Source of the DNA: Lichenostomus cassidix
Lineage: Eukaryota > Chordata > Aves > Passeriformes > Meliphagidae
DNA length: 64,000 nucleotides
Direction: 5' to 3'
NCBI GenBank assembly: GCA_008360975.2
Contig: CM039195.1
Location: 14,995,010-15,059,009 of the forward strand
Each line of letters starts with the position of its first letter. Positions within the stretch are counted from its first letter, which is position 1. The notes under the pieces are model-generated. The model was not told where the DNA came from, searched no databases, and was given only the letters and a program-made list of their open reading frames with translations. A program made the position numbers and the translations under genes. Below, piece by piece: positions 27,001 to 36,923 of the stretch.

Positions 27001-27766
27001 GGGTGTTCTGGCTTGGTGGATTCTCTGTGAAGTTCTGCAGAGAGTGGCCCCCTGAGCTGGTCCCCAGTGACAATGTCACTGAGCAGGTCACAGTGACAAG
27101 GTTTCAGGACTTGCTGACCCTCTTACCTCTTTCCCAGGCACATCCTGGTTGCCAAAGGATGGGTTGAGAAGCCAAGTGTCTGTCAGGAATGTGAGCCAGG
27201 CCCTGCCAGCCCTGGATGCTGAGCAGAGGAGGGCTGGCATTGCCTAACCCTGTGTTCCCACCAAAGCTGGTGTCTGGCAAAGCACAAACCTCCAACAGCA
27301 GAGCTCACCTTGATTTCCCAAGCTTTTGTCCTAACTATCCCACTCTCTACTCGAGGCGCCTGTGCAATCATTATTTGCATATCTCCCTGGGGAGCCAGAG
27401 CAGTGCAGCGTAAGGAGTAGTTGTGGGGGGAGGGCAGCCCGGGAGATCTCCTGGCCCTTAACCGTGTGGTCTTTTCTCCCACCAGTGTTCAGCCTACAGG
27501 ACCTGTGCTGCCGAGCCATCGTGTCCTGCACCCCAGTGCACCTCATTGACAAGCTCCCCTTGCCCGTCACCATCAAGAGCCACCTGAAATCATTCTCCAT
27601 GGCCAACGGGATGAACGCAGTGATGATGCACGGCCGCTCCTACTCCCTGGCCAGCAGCGGAGGTGGGAGCAGCAGCAAAGGGAACAGCTTGAAGAGATCC
27701 AAATCCATCCGGCCGCCCCAGAGCCCCCCACAGAACTGCTCACGCAACAACTGCAAGATCTCTTAG
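12038..27766 (+). CDS. RAB40C: RAB40C, Rab-family GTPase with SOCS box (5' partial)
   Basis: Coding exons are 12038-12098, 14787-14847, 24970-25047, 25436-25658 and 27486-27766. All introns are GT-AG and the frame stays open to TAG at 27764. The exons encode the end of Gly48 through Ser281, so the finished length equals human RAB40C (281 aa). The start codon, P-loop and switch I exon are not in the window. Visible motifs are the Rab40-specific switch [10 protein letters not shown] (residues 69-76), GNRLHL in place of the usual NKxD base-specificity motif, a SOCS box from about residue 175 with LQDLCC (192-197) and the Cul5-box LPLP (212-215), and a C-terminal CKIS that could be prenylated. 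Rab40 proteins recruit elongin B/C and CUL5 to form membrane-associated ubiquitin ligases; that role is family knowledge. Identity to the human protein is near complete across the conserved core. Rab40 paralogues exist, but synteny with WFIKKN1, METTL26 and MCRIP2 selects RAB40C. Confidence 0.95.
12099..14786 (+). other. RAB40C: RAB40C intron 2 (numbered from human exon order)
   Basis: A 2.7 kb intron containing a 0.5 kb CR1 fragment at 12410-12896. I see nothing else of note; several short A/T-rich stretches precede the acceptor at 14786. Confidence 0.85.
12410..12896 (+). mobile_element. CR1 LINE fragment, sense orientation
   Basis: It reads in CR1 sense direction: the GAGGAGGCCACAAAAATGG block, 'ctggagaagagaaggctc', 'ccaggttggatggggcttgg', 'gacactggatggtg' type text and the 3' end TTCCATCATTCTATG. 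The 5' edge is uncertain by about 30 bp. Confidence 0.85.
14787..14847 (+). CDS. RAB40C: RAB40C coding exon (switch II)
   Basis: 61 bp between TTTTAG and GTAAGT. It completes the Trp codon and encodes [20 protein letters not shown], the switch II and alpha2 region, and ends in phase 0. Confidence 0.95.
16136..16310 (-). mobile_element. CR1 LINE 3'-end fragment
   Basis: TCACAGAATGGTTTGGGTTG followed by 'cttaaagctcatctgattccaaccgcc', then 'caagccccatccagcctggccttggacacttcca'. This is the reverse complement of a CR1 3' end. Confidence 0.85.
17080..17430 (-). mobile_element. CR1 LINE fragment, different subfamily
   Basis: TAGAATCATGGAGTCACTAA, then 'ccaaccagtaacacagcactgccaaggccac' and 'cacaacttgaggttgtttcgtctcgccctgtcacttgtaacctgggagaagagacc'. 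This wording belongs to a CR1 subfamily different from that of the neighbouring fragments. Confidence 0.85.
18085..18605 (-). mobile_element. CR1 LINE fragment, antisense
   Basis: Begins GAATTATGGAATGGTTTGGG and extends for over 500 bp of CR1 text to the 'gagctgggtgcagtattccaggtgtggtct' block. It creates a spurious 191-codon open frame on the + strand. Confidence 0.85.
19964..20221 (-). CDS. Unidentified 85-residue ORF inside RAB40C intron 3
   Basis: I do not recognise this protein. It starts [18 protein letters not shown], has a short hydrophobic stretch [16 protein letters not shown] near residues 45-60 and ends ALLERLRP at a TGA. The composition is protein-like, with mixed charged, aromatic and aliphatic residues and no simple repeats. 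On its strand a TTTCTTTAG acceptor-like site lies about 20 nt upstream of the ATG, and an ATTAAA occurs at 19895-19900, about 65 nt after the stop. It could be the terminal exon of a nested gene, a retrocopy, or chance. It is opposite in strand to RAB40C. Confidence 0.25.
   Translation of the reverse strand: MGAFYHTVWEEFGIQKQFKSLAYEDIRNDPNTASSWLDQEAPPQLFLSSVMTLGIVSIYSRQPEEPQLLTTAEINEPALLERLRP
24970..25047 (+). CDS. RAB40C: RAB40C coding exon (GILLVYDIT)
   Basis: 78 bp, 26 complete codons, between CACCAG and GTAAGT. It encodes the conserved beta4 strand GILLVYDIT and the following helix ending in EIDE. Confidence 0.96.
25048..25435 (+). other. RAB40C: RAB40C intron 4
   Basis: 388 bp with GTAAGT donor and TTTCAG acceptor. 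Nothing else seen. Confidence 0.9.
25436..25658 (+). CDS. RAB40C: RAB40C coding exon (GTPase C-terminus and start of SOCS region)
   Basis: 223 bp between TTTCAG and GTCAGT. It encodes [16 protein letters not shown] through WRPNR and the first base of a Val codon. It covers the guanine base-binding region and the alpha5 helix. Confidence 0.96.
25659..27485 (+). other. RAB40C: RAB40C intron 5
   Basis: 1.8 kb with GTCAGT donor and CACCAG acceptor. It contains a sense CR1 fragment at 26514-26795. No additional exon seen. Confidence 0.9.
26514..26795 (+). mobile_element. CR1 LINE 3'-end fragment, sense
   Basis: 'ggaaacggcctccagctgtgccagaggaggtttagattaggtat', then 'ggtcaggcactgaaacaggctg' and the 3' end 'tggactcgatggtctt...ccttaatgattctgggattct'. 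There is a local duplication AAAAGGCCTTAAAAGGCCTT near the tail. Confidence 0.85.
27486..27766 (+). CDS. RAB40C: RAB40C terminal coding exon (SOCS box, Ser/Lys-rich tail)
   Basis: 281 coding bp after CACCAG, ending with TAG at 27764-27766. It carries the LQDLCC elongin-binding motif, the LPLP CUL5-box, a Gly/Ser-rich segment, a basic KRSKS stretch and terminal CKIS. Confidence 0.96.
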
Positions 27767-28364
27767 CAGGGTGGGTGCCCTGAACTTCTGTCAGATCCAC
27801 ACCCACCCACCGATGTACAGCTGTTTGCACACCGACCCCTGTTCCACTGGATCCTTTCGGATGGGCCACGGCTGCTTTTCCAATGGCACGCACAAGCGTT
27901 AGGAATGTGCTCACGTTTTGGCTTGGCATAGGAAGAAGCATGGTGCCGGCTGGATCCCGCAGCGCTGGCGGGGAGAGGATCTGCCAAGTGACCCTCCAAG
28001 AATGCTTTGGGCTTTGCCTCTTGGCCTGGGGTGGAAAATACAGCAGCTGCCGGGTTGGGGAGGGGGGAAGGGGAAAAAAAGCTCATCCAGTCTCAATGGA
28101 GCAATGGATTTAATGGAAGATTGAGAGGCTTAAGGGAGTAGGCAAGGAGAGTCTGTGCTGCAACTTTAACTCTTGGCCTCCTGAACAGATTGCTGGTGCA
28201 ATAGTGATCGTTGGATGTAGACAAAAAGAAACAGGGACAGGGGACTAATGACAGTTTTCGCCAGGATGTTAACCTGCTGTTGCCAAAAAACCCAGAGAAC
28301 AAGGCAAGAGTTGGCCAATTGGAAAGGGGAAGGCAGTGCTCTGCTTGCTGCCTTCACTTATTTA

Positions 28365-28372
28365 TGTAAATA
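28365..28372 (+). promoter_or_regulatory. Pumilio-type element UGUAAAUA (1)
   Basis: TGTAAATA matches the UGUANAUA consensus bound by PUM1/PUM2 and lies in the RAB40C 3' UTR. Confidence 0.45.
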
Positions 28373-28446
28373 TTATACATATATATATATCACTTGTTTT
28401 TTAAGGGTTTTTTTAAGAAGCAGTCAGGGAAAATTTTATGCAGCCA

Positions 28447-28454
28447 TGTAAATA
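28447..28454 (+). promoter_or_regulatory. Pumilio-type element UGUAAAUA (2)
   Basis: A second exact TGTAAATA, 82 nt after the first, in the same 3' UTR. Confidence 0.45.
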
Positions 28455-30398
28455 CAAGCACTGGATTGACTTTCCCAGTGTCAGCAAAGGGGACAAGTGG
28501 AGGATTTTCCAATGAAAACACATAAATGCTTTAAGAGACTTATCCCACCGCTGGGCTCCTGCTGGCGTTTTTAAATACTACATATGCAGAAGGAAAGGAT
28601 GATTCGTGTGGAACATGCCCCAAGCTGCTTTATTCCTGTCATTCCCTAGAACTTGTGAGTGCCGAAGGCAGGGTGGGATGGCAGTGCATGGAGGGGCAGA
28701 GCAGAGAGTCCAGGGTCCTGGGAGGGTGGAGTGTTTTGGCAGGCCAGGAGGAAGAGGCAGCTCTGGGGGCTGACTGATGCCTTGCTCACTTTGTGCTTTC
28801 TGGTTGGGGATTTGGAAGCATTGTGCCTAAAGCAGAGGAAGAATGCTGAATTTTGTCTCTTATTGCTGCAAATTCTCAGCCATCACTTCTAGTGCCCTCC
28901 ATCCACGATAGCACCCCATGTGACAGCTCCTGGATCCTTGCTGCTTCCAGCTTTGCTTTCCCAAAGGTGCTGCCTGAGCTCATGCTGCTGTGGCTCCTCC
29001 TGGATGAAAGTGGGAAAGGGCAGAAGCAGCTTTTCCCACTGGAGCATGAAGGAGCAGGGACTGGGAATGTGGAAGGTTGGGGTGGGGAAACATCAATCCC
29101 CAGGGTCCCTTAGTGGCAAAATCACTTGGCTCTTGGGGCAGTCCCAGGAGATCGGGAGAGCAAACTGCTTTGCTCCATGGGATGGCTCCTGGATCTTGGA
29201 GGCAAAAGAGCTTGGGATGGATCTTCTGTCAAGCAAGTGCACCTGCTTCCCATGGCTGACCTGTGCTGGAAATTCACCTGAAACTGAGAAATAGCACCAG
29301 CTCTTATGCAAAAGCTAAGGGAGCCTGACAGTGGGGCTGGGCTACAGGGGCAGGTTCTCATGGGTGACCAGGATGTGTAGATTGTGAGTAGCGTGGTCGG
29401 AAGGAAAGTGTACAGTGCTGCCATCTCCTCTTGGGAACAGCAGCTCCTCAAGGCCCGGATTTGCTCTGCTCCCCCTTTCCAGGCAGCCTGGGGCACTGCA
29501 CGGGCAGAATGAAGCCGCCGCAGCTCCCGTGTGGCTGACGGACCCGCTGTGTCCAGGCAGGAGGGACACGTCCCCCCCGTGGCGACATCACTTCCCTTGC
29601 TCTCCAGCCGACCTGGGAAGTGCCAGAGCTTCCCTCTCCCCTCTCTGCAGAGCACAGCACAGACAGGTCTCTTGGCTCAGCTCTCTTGTGCTTTATCACC
29701 CAGCTCAAGTGAGCAAGGGGAGAATTAAACCCCAGGCAGGTGGAGGGGGAGAGGAATCCTTTGTAGTGGTGCTTTGGCTCAAGAGCAAAGCTGCGCCTGG
29801 GCCAGCCCAGTGGCGCGAAGGCCAGGGGATTTGGAGAACCTGTCTGGGACGGCTGGCACCTGTTTCCCATCACTTAACACACAGCAGAAGACAATCGCTG
29901 GCTCAGCAGCACAGGGATATACAGCCAACAGGTGACCGGCGGCTCCTCCCGGGAATCTCCCCCCAGGCACTGCGGGGCCCCAGCCCCGGTGTGTGGGGTG
30001 AAGAGAGATAAAGGGATCCTTCCTGCAATCACCAAGCTCTGCTGCATGTCTCAAAAGTTGCTATACCTCTGCTTTGGTTTGGCTGTGCCATGTGTGCTGC
30101 CTCCCCACGCTGTTTCCCTGTGGTTGGTCTGGGTTTTGTCACCCTGTAAAGTCTCATAGATCCTGTCTGGAGTGGGGATGGAAGATTTCCCTGGAGTGAT
30201 TGCCCAGCAATGAACTTTTTTTATTTTTTAATTTAAAAGGAAAAGATTCTTGCATCTGATGTCAACACTAGTCTGTAGCTGCTCTCCAACACTTGTACCA
30301 TTCCTGAGTTGGTTTTTTTTGGACTATCCTTTTATTTTTTTATTCCTTTGTACAGTCAGTGTTGTTCAACTGATTCTACATTGTTTTGTTTTGTATAA

Positions 30399-30404
30399 AT
30401 TAAA
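30399..30404 (+). terminator. RAB40C: Poly(A) signal ATTAAA of RAB40C
   Basis: ATTAAA followed by a T/G-rich stretch (GTCTTTTTGTTTGTTTTG), the usual downstream element. It is the clearest 3'-end signal after RAB40C. Confidence 0.65.
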
Positions 30405-33400
30405 GTCTTTTTGTTTGTTTTGAACTACCAGTTGAAAAGAGGAAAAGTTGTATCGGTTTTTGTGTGGACTGGGAAGAGGGTGAAAGGAAAAAGGTGGTGG
30501 TTTTGCACATGCCTGGGGATTTGGAGCTATTTGTGGTGCAGCTGTGTATTCCCACTTCCAGGTCATCCACAAAATAACTTGAATTACAATTTCTGGGGAG
30601 CCATCATTCCTGGCTGTGGTGGCTTTTTGCCCTTTTCTGTAGATGCAGAAGATAAATCTGCTCCTGATTCTCACTGAAATGCTGATTTGGGGTAGTGGAG
30701 CCCTAAGAAAACAAACTCATCTCCAACAGGGCTGGTCCCATAGGTGGCTAGAGGAGGCCAGGCTCTCCAGCAGCTTGCCAGGCATTGCGCCCAGTCACTG
30801 CTCCACGGGGAGAGGACAAGTACAGTCAAAACCTTAAATCCCTTCTTTTGGTCTGGGTGATCCTGGGGGAGCAGTGAGTGCTGTGGCAGCAGTCACCCAT
30901 CCTGCCCAGACTGGAGTAAGCTGGAAGCCATCCTGGGATAAGTGGGACTGAAATGGAGAGGATGCTGTAGGGTGCTCGGAGCACCAGTGTCACACCAGGG
31001 TGGCCTTTGGAGGCACCAGGAGCCCCAAAGAAGCAGGATTTGATCCTGGGGTGGAGGGAGACTTCTTGTCTGATCCCTATCTCGCAGCCCACCTCCCTTT
31101 GACCTCTTTTTTCCCCTGCCTTTTCACTTCCCTGGGATCAGATTTTCCACTTCGTACCAGACTGGCCACGCTTGTTTTAACAGCTTAAGTAGTAATTGCT
31201 GGGGCTGGGAGGGGGCAGGGGGAAATGAGATCGTGTCTGCAGCCTGGAAAACCCTGGAGCTAAGGTGAAAGCCTGGTCAGGGAAGAGTCATGCAGCTTTT
31301 TTTTTTTTCCTTCAGAGGATTCTGGAAGTGTCTGTTCCCTCTCCCAGGCCCGAAACAAAGGCTGTGTGTGGTTTCAGGTGGGGTTGGGACAGCCGGAGCC
31401 CATTACGGCAGAGCAGCAGGGGCTGTGGGGCTGCAGCTGTCTGCTTGGGAAGAGCAGGGCAGGAAAACACTGCACAGCCTGAGCAGAGTGGGAAGGCTGG
31501 GAGAGCTTCAAGGCTCTCTGCTCCTTGGAGAAGGAGGAGGGAACAGGTTACTCTGGGATGATTCGGGTCTGTCCTCATTAAGTGCGTTTCTGTGCACCCA
31601 CCTCTCTGATGTGAGGTTTCTTGGGTTGGTCCCACTGTCCCACACAGGCTGGGAAGAGGTGGTGACCTTCATCCAACTGCAAGATGCTTGAAAAGGAGGG
31701 TGCACCGCCTGTGGGTGCATTGGAGGGGCAGGAGCCCGCTAGGTGCAGTGGATTATGGGAACAGGGACACACAGCACGGCACCCTTCCTTTAAGGCCATG
31801 GTGCTGGGCCGCTTCCTTGTCTTGGAGGGAGACAAAGAACCTTAAATTATACCTTTGTCTGTGATCTTTGAAAGTAACCCCAAAAATCCTATTTTAGGGT
31901 GTGGTTGGTGCCTGGACACATGGAGGTTAACAGTTTAGAACTGCTGAGATGGTGAATTTGTCATGGGCTTGGTCAGGGTGGGAAGTCACTTCATTGTTCA
32001 CCTTCAGCTGAAGAAGCACTCACAAGAGGCTGGCTGGGGGTCTCCAGGCAGGGTGAAGGTCTCAGGCTGGCTGGGGGTCTCAAAATGTGGGTGAGGATCT
32101 CCAGTTGTTGGGAGCTGCATTTCCAACCATGCAGCAGCTGCCATTCTTCCATCCAGCCTTGCACCACTGAGGTGACAGTTCCCAGCCACTGCTTGTCCCT
32201 GCCTCATGACTTCTGATCTTGGTGACACGAGGCACCTTGGGCTTCAGTGTGAGACACGTGCCACCCTCTGGGGCTGCTCCTCTGGCCTTGGAAAGGGGGT
32301 GTGGGACAGGAATCAACCCAGATGCCAGTGCTGTCATCATGCTGTGACCACATGGAGCCCAGCAGGGGGATGGGCAAAAGTTGGTCTCCAGGTTTTCTTC
32401 CCTATTCTCTTCCCTCCTACACCACAAGGAAGGACCCTGGGATGAGGTGGCTCTTCGTCCCCAGGCTCCATTCCTGGGGACCAAGGTGCCCTGCATCTGC
32501 CTGTTCTTCCCAGCTGGAGCAAGGTGGGTTGTGGATCAGGGATCTCCAGGCAGCAGGTGCCTGGGGTCTGCGGGTTTCAGGCTGCCAGGGTGCACAGGGT
32601 ACAGGCCACAGCAGCTCCTGGCTGGGCTACCCTGATAAAATTCCCTTTTTGCAAAACATCGGTCTCCCCACGAGTGTCCCAGGGCAGCATAACCTTCCCT
32701 CAGCATCTGCAGCTGGATGGACCCTTGAGTGGCTGCTTGGCTGTGGAACAGCATCCAGGGTACAGCCACAGGACATGCTCCGGCCCTCCACACATGGTCA
32801 TGGCCAGCTGGTGACAGACCTGATTGTGCTTTGGGGTTTTGGGCCCTGGGGAGCCCCAGAATCGCCATGGGCAGCCCAGAGCCAGCAGCACTGCAGTCGT
32901 TTGCTGGCTCGGGCAGGGAAGTGGCAATGGTGACAGAGGGGTGGCTGGAGTTCACTGTGCCACAGCTCTGCGGCTGCACGCTGCTCACACCAGCGTGGGG
33001 GTGTCGAGGGTCCCCCAAATCACCTGGTCTGGGGCAAAAAGGCTTCCCCCAGGAGCCACAGATGGGAACACCAAGCCATTACATACAAAAGCACCTCTAG
33101 GATGAGGGTGGGTTGGATTCCCCCAACAAAAAAATATATATAGAAAGGGCTTCCCCCGTTTGTTTCATCTCCTCCACCACCTGCCCCCAACCGGGGAGGC
33201 TGGAGGTCCTGAGCTGCTCTGCCAGGGCAAAGCCCCCTCAGGTTTGCTGTTTCACAGGGGCTGCAGATCCCCCTCAGCGCTGAGGCTCTCACCAGAGCCG
33301 GAAGAGTTAATGCTCCCAAAATGCCATGAAATGTTCCTGCTGCAGGTCAGTCTCCATCGGGGATTAGGGGGATCTGGCCGGAGAGCCGAGGCCACTCCTG

Positions 33401-34346
33401 CCAGCTCAGGGCTGGTGCGGGACGTGCTGGTTGAGCCCGAGCACAGTGTGCCGGGGTCTGGTGTGGCTCAGGAGACATCCTGGCTGTAAATCATCGCGGA
33501 GGGAGGGCTGCGAGCGCCAGGGGGCTGGGGAAGCTCCTCCAGGGGGGCTGGGTGGGCACCCATCCCGCCAGGCAAGACAGGGTCCTGTGCCAGAGCACGG
33601 CACTCGTGGGATGAGGGCTGGAAAGCGGGGATGGATCCGTGCCGGTGTCCCGCTCCTGGGCACCTTCGGCTGCGGTGCCGGTGGGTGCGGTGCGGGGGTG
33701 AGAGGCTCCCGGGCCAGCCCTGCCCCGGCCGCCCGCAGCGTGGGCTCCGCGTGCCTCCCGCCGGCCGCCCCGTCCGAATGGACCGCAGGCTCCGGCTGTT
33801 TTCTCATCCTGCAGGAATTCAGCTCCGTGGGCCGGGCGGGTTTTTGTGTGTCGTTCCCCCCCCCCCCCTTCACTCTCCCTCTTTGGAGACTTTCTGCATT
33901 CTGCCTTTGATCTCCCCCCGTGTTTGCCCAGGGATCGCCGGGCTCGCCGGGGTTAGAGGCTGAGGTCAGCGCCTTTCCCATTCCAAACACCCAGAAACAT
34001 CAGTAGGAAGGGAGGGGATTCAGATTACAACCTTCCCGTCCTCCCCTTCCACCCCACTCGCCCCGCTGGCCGTGCCGGGGATGGACTGAGCCCCGAGGGA
34101 CACCCGCCGCTGCTGCCGTGTCCCCGGCGCCCCGAGAGCCGAGCGGCGGCGATGGATGGAGGCGGCGAGCGGCATCGCCGGTGGTCTGGCGGGCGCCGGG
34201 AGTGCTGAAGGACAGAGGTTTGGTCCTCTCCTCCTCCTCCTCTTTGTCCCCCCGCCCGCCCGCCTCCTCCCTCATCCCCTCCGTCCTGAATGTGATTTAC
34301 CCCGAGCCCTCGCCAGCGAGCCAGGCCGACGGCGCGGGGTGCCCCG
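30405..34346. other. Intergenic region between RAB40C and WFIKKN1
   Basis: No gene recognised. The first 3 kb is ordinary sequence. From about 33.5 kb it becomes strongly GC- and CpG-rich, with a C13 run at 33856-33868, and merges with the WFIKKN1 5' region. Confidence 0.7.
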
Positions 34347-34600
34347 ATGGCTCCTCGTGGGAGAGGCGGGCGTGGGGCCCGTTGCCAGCGCACGAGTGGG
34401 CGGCAGCGAGTCCCCGTGGGCGTCGCGCTGCTCCTGCCCGTGCTGGCGGCGGCGGCGGCCGGGCTGAGCCTGCAGCCGGGCAGGGTGAGGCACCTGGGCG
34501 TCTGCCCCAACCAGCTGAACCCCAACCTCTGGGTGGACGCCCAGAGCACCTGCGAGCGGGAGTGCCAGGCCGACCAGGTGAGCGGGGGCGGCGCGCGGTA
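33600..34600 (+). promoter_or_regulatory. WFIKKN1: CpG-rich 5' region of WFIKKN1
   Basis: Dense CpG sequence runs from about 33.6 kb through the first coding exon. It is consistent with a CpG-island promoter. No TATA box or defined start site can be assigned by eye. Confidence 0.5.
34347..34577 (+). CDS. WFIKKN1: WFIKKN1 exon 1 (signal peptide, first half of WAP)
   Basis: 77 codons from ATG to GACCAG, followed by GTGAGC. It splits the WAP domain after ECQADQ, the boundary expected for this two-exon gene. Confidence 0.92.
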
Positions 34601-36923
34601 ACAGGGTTTGGGGGGCATCCCCAGGTCCCCGAGGGAGAAGCTTTGGTGTGCGGGTCCTGTGCCGGCTGGTACAGCCGGTTCAGCTGTTTCAGTGCAACAG
34701 GCACAGCCCGGCTGCAGCTTTGCCCCCTAAGCCCCTGCTGTCGGCTGGGAGGGATGCCCATGACTGCTCCCCAGCCCCCACAGGCAGAGAAACTGCTTGT
34801 TGCCCCTCATGTCACCCTCTCAGACCACGTCCCATGGTCAGAACACCCTCTTCGTGCACCCCCAAAATGCTCCCACCCTATCAAAGGGCTGGCTGAGATG
34901 AAGGGAATGGGTGTGCTGGGACACGGACCCCACCAGGGACAGGACAGAATCCTCTCCCAACTTTTCCCTGAGGGCATGAGCCCACCCACGGACCGGGCTG
35001 TCCATCCCAGAGAGCCCAGCCTCTGGGCTGCACCAGGGTGAGCAGGGGCACCGGCACTCCCACGCCACTTAGGGCTGCCTAGACCCAGAGGGGAAACTCC
35101 TTCGCAGTTAGTTCATCTGTATGACGAGTTCTGCCTCCCCTCAACCAGTAAAAGCTGAGAGGGGCAAGTTGTTCTCTGCCGTGGGGAAGAAAGGACCGTC
35201 ATCACTGCGGTGCACCCCTAAAGAGGGTGCTGAGGCTGGGCTGGGGCTGGTGCAGCTGTGCCGGGCAGGTCTGGCTCTTACCCCGGAGCCCAGCGACGCT
35301 GAAGGTGCACGGGGCTGCGCGGGGGACACCTGCCCACACGGAAGTCCCACAGCGGTGGGAATAGCACCCACAGCCACCGCACTGCGGTGACCTCCACGTC
35401 CCCCCCGCAATCTCTTCTCCCTCCCCGACCAGGACTGTGAAGACTTTGAGAAATGCTGCACCAACGTGTGTGGGCTCAGGAGCTGCGTGGCCGCGCGCTT
35501 TGCCGACGGCAGCGTCCCGGCGCTGGCGCTGGCGCCCGCCGCCTCCTGCGAGAGCTTCGTGTGCGCGCAGCAGGGCTCCGACTGCGACATCTGGGACGGG
35601 CAGCCCGTCTGCAAGTGCAAGGACCGCTGCGAGAAGGAGCCCAACTTCACCTGCGCCTCCGACGGCCTCACCTACTACAACAAGTGCTACATGGACGCCG
35701 AGGCGTGTCTGCGCGGCACCCGTCTCACCACCGTGCCCTGCAAGCACATCTTCACCTGGCCCGACACCAGCCCCGTGCCGCAGGAGACCACGGCGCGCCC
35801 CACGCCCGGCGCCGGCCCCGAGGTCCCTGTGCCCCCCGCCCTCTACACCAACCCCTTCCACCAGTCCGTGCGCGCCGGCGGCACCGTCAGCTTCCGCTGC
35901 GACGTGAGCGGGCGCCCGCAGCCCGACATCACCTGGGAGAAGCAGAGCGAGCGGGAGGAGAACTTCATCATGCGGCCCGATCAGATGTACGGCAACGTGG
36001 TGGTCACCAACATCGGCCAGCTGGTCATCTACAACGCCCGCCACGAGGACGCCGGGATCTACACCTGCACGGCCCGAAACGCCGCTGGGCTGCTCCGCGC
36101 CGACTTCCCGCTGTCGGTGGTCAGGAGGGAGCCGGGGGGGACCCCGCGGACCGGCAGCCCCCAGCCCTTCCCCAGCGCCGAGTGCCTGAAGGAGCCGGAC
36201 CGGCGGCGGTGCGAGGCCCCGGAGGTGCGCTGGCACTTCGATGCCAAGCAGGGCTCCTGCCTCACCTTCCGCTATGGCGGCTGCGGGGCCAACAGGAACC
36301 ACTTTGAAACGTACGAGGAGTGCAGAGCCGCCTGCCTGGGCAGCGCCCGCCCCACCTGCCTGCTGCCCATGGTGCAGGGGCCCTGCCAGAACTGGGAGCC
36401 GCGCTGGGCATACAACCACCTGCTGAAGCAGTGCCACTCCTTCGTCTACGGTGGCTGCGAGGGCAACACCAACAACTTTGAGAGCAAGGAGACCTGCGAG
36501 GACGTGTGCCCTTTCCCCAAGAGCCTGCAGTGCAAGGCCTGCCGCCTGAAGAGCAAGATGGTGCTGAGCCTCTGCCGCAGTGACTTCGCCATCGTGGGGC
36601 GGCTGATGGAGATCGTGGAGGACCAGGACTCCGGCATCGCCCGCTTTGCCCTCGAGGATGTCCTCAAGGATGAGAAGATGGGCCTCAAGTTCTTCAACAT
36701 CAAGTATCTGGAGGTGACCTTGACCGACATGGACTGGAGCTGCCCCTGCCCCAACATGACGGCGGAGGATGGGCCCCTGATCATCATGGGTGAGGTGCAC
36801 GATGGAATGGCCACGCTGGACCCCAGCAGCTACGTCCGGGCGGCCAACGACAAACGGGTGAAGAAGATCTATGAGCTGATGGAGAAGAAAACCTGTGACC
36901 TCCTGAACCGTTTCCAGGACTAG
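34347..36923 (+). CDS. WFIKKN1: WFIKKN1, secreted multidomain inhibitor-like protein
   Basis: Two coding exons, 34347-34577 and 35433-36923, join in phase 0 to give 573 residues. The domains in order are a signal peptide whose hydrophobic core VGVALLLPVLAAAAAG follows a basic N-terminus of about 21 residues, a WAP domain (about 49-97, eight-Cys pattern), a follistatin/Kazal domain (about 116-180), an Ig domain (about 213-307, Cys233-Cys289), Kunitz 1 (328-378, six Cys), Kunitz 2 (386-436, six Cys) and an NTR domain (444-568). The linker has ETTARPTPGAG, as in human WFIKKN1. The family binds GDF8/myostatin and GDF11 (known biology). Residues at the canonical P1 positions are Glu (Kunitz 1) and Gln (Kunitz 2), not Lys/Arg, so protease specificity is unclear. 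The paralogue WFIKKN2 has the same architecture; synteny selects WFIKKN1. The start at 34347 is chosen because it is in frame and precedes the signal sequence. Confidence 0.94.
34578..35432 (+). other. WFIKKN1: WFIKKN1 intron
   Basis: 855 bp with GTGAGC donor and CCGACCAG acceptor. Nothing recognisable inside. Confidence 0.9.
35433..36923 (+). CDS. WFIKKN1: WFIKKN1 exon 2 (rest of protein)
   Basis: Starts after CGACCAG with DCEDFEKCC, completing the WAP core, and runs uninterrupted for 496 codons to TAG at 36921. Confidence 0.95.
   Translation, partial: DCEDFEKCCTNVCGLRSCVAARFADGSVPALALAPAASCESFVCAQQGSDCDIWDGQPVCKCKDRCEKEPNFTCASDGLTYYNKCYMDAEACLRGTRLTTVPCKHIFTWPDTSPVPQETTARPTPGAGPEVPVPPALYTNPFHQSVRAGGTVSFRCDVSGRPQPDITWEKQSEREENFIMRPDQMYGNVVVTNIGQLVIYNARHEDAGIYTCTARNAAGLLRADFPLSVVRREPGGTPRTGSPQPFPSAECLKEPDRRRCEAPEVRWHFDAKQGSCLTFRYGGCGANRNHFETYEECRAACLGSARPTCLLPMVQGPCQNWEPRWAYNHLLKQCHSFVYGGCEGNTNNFESKETCEDVCPFPKSLQCKACRLKSKMVLSLCRSDFAIVGRLMEIVEDQDSGIARFALEDVLKDEKMGLKFFNIKYLEVTLTDMDWSCPCPNMTAEDGPLIIMGEVHDGMATLDPSSYVRAANDKRVKKIYELMEKKTCDLLNRFQD

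Larger units (their letters stand above)
27767..30404 (+). other. RAB40C: RAB40C 3' untranslated region
   Basis: 2.6 kb from the stop codon to an ATTAAA signal. It contains an AU-rich block with (AT)n at about 28376-28390, two UGUAAAUA motifs, and T-rich tracts shortly before the 3' end. The extent is inferred from the first plausible poly(A) signal; an earlier site cannot be excluded. Confidence 0.6.
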
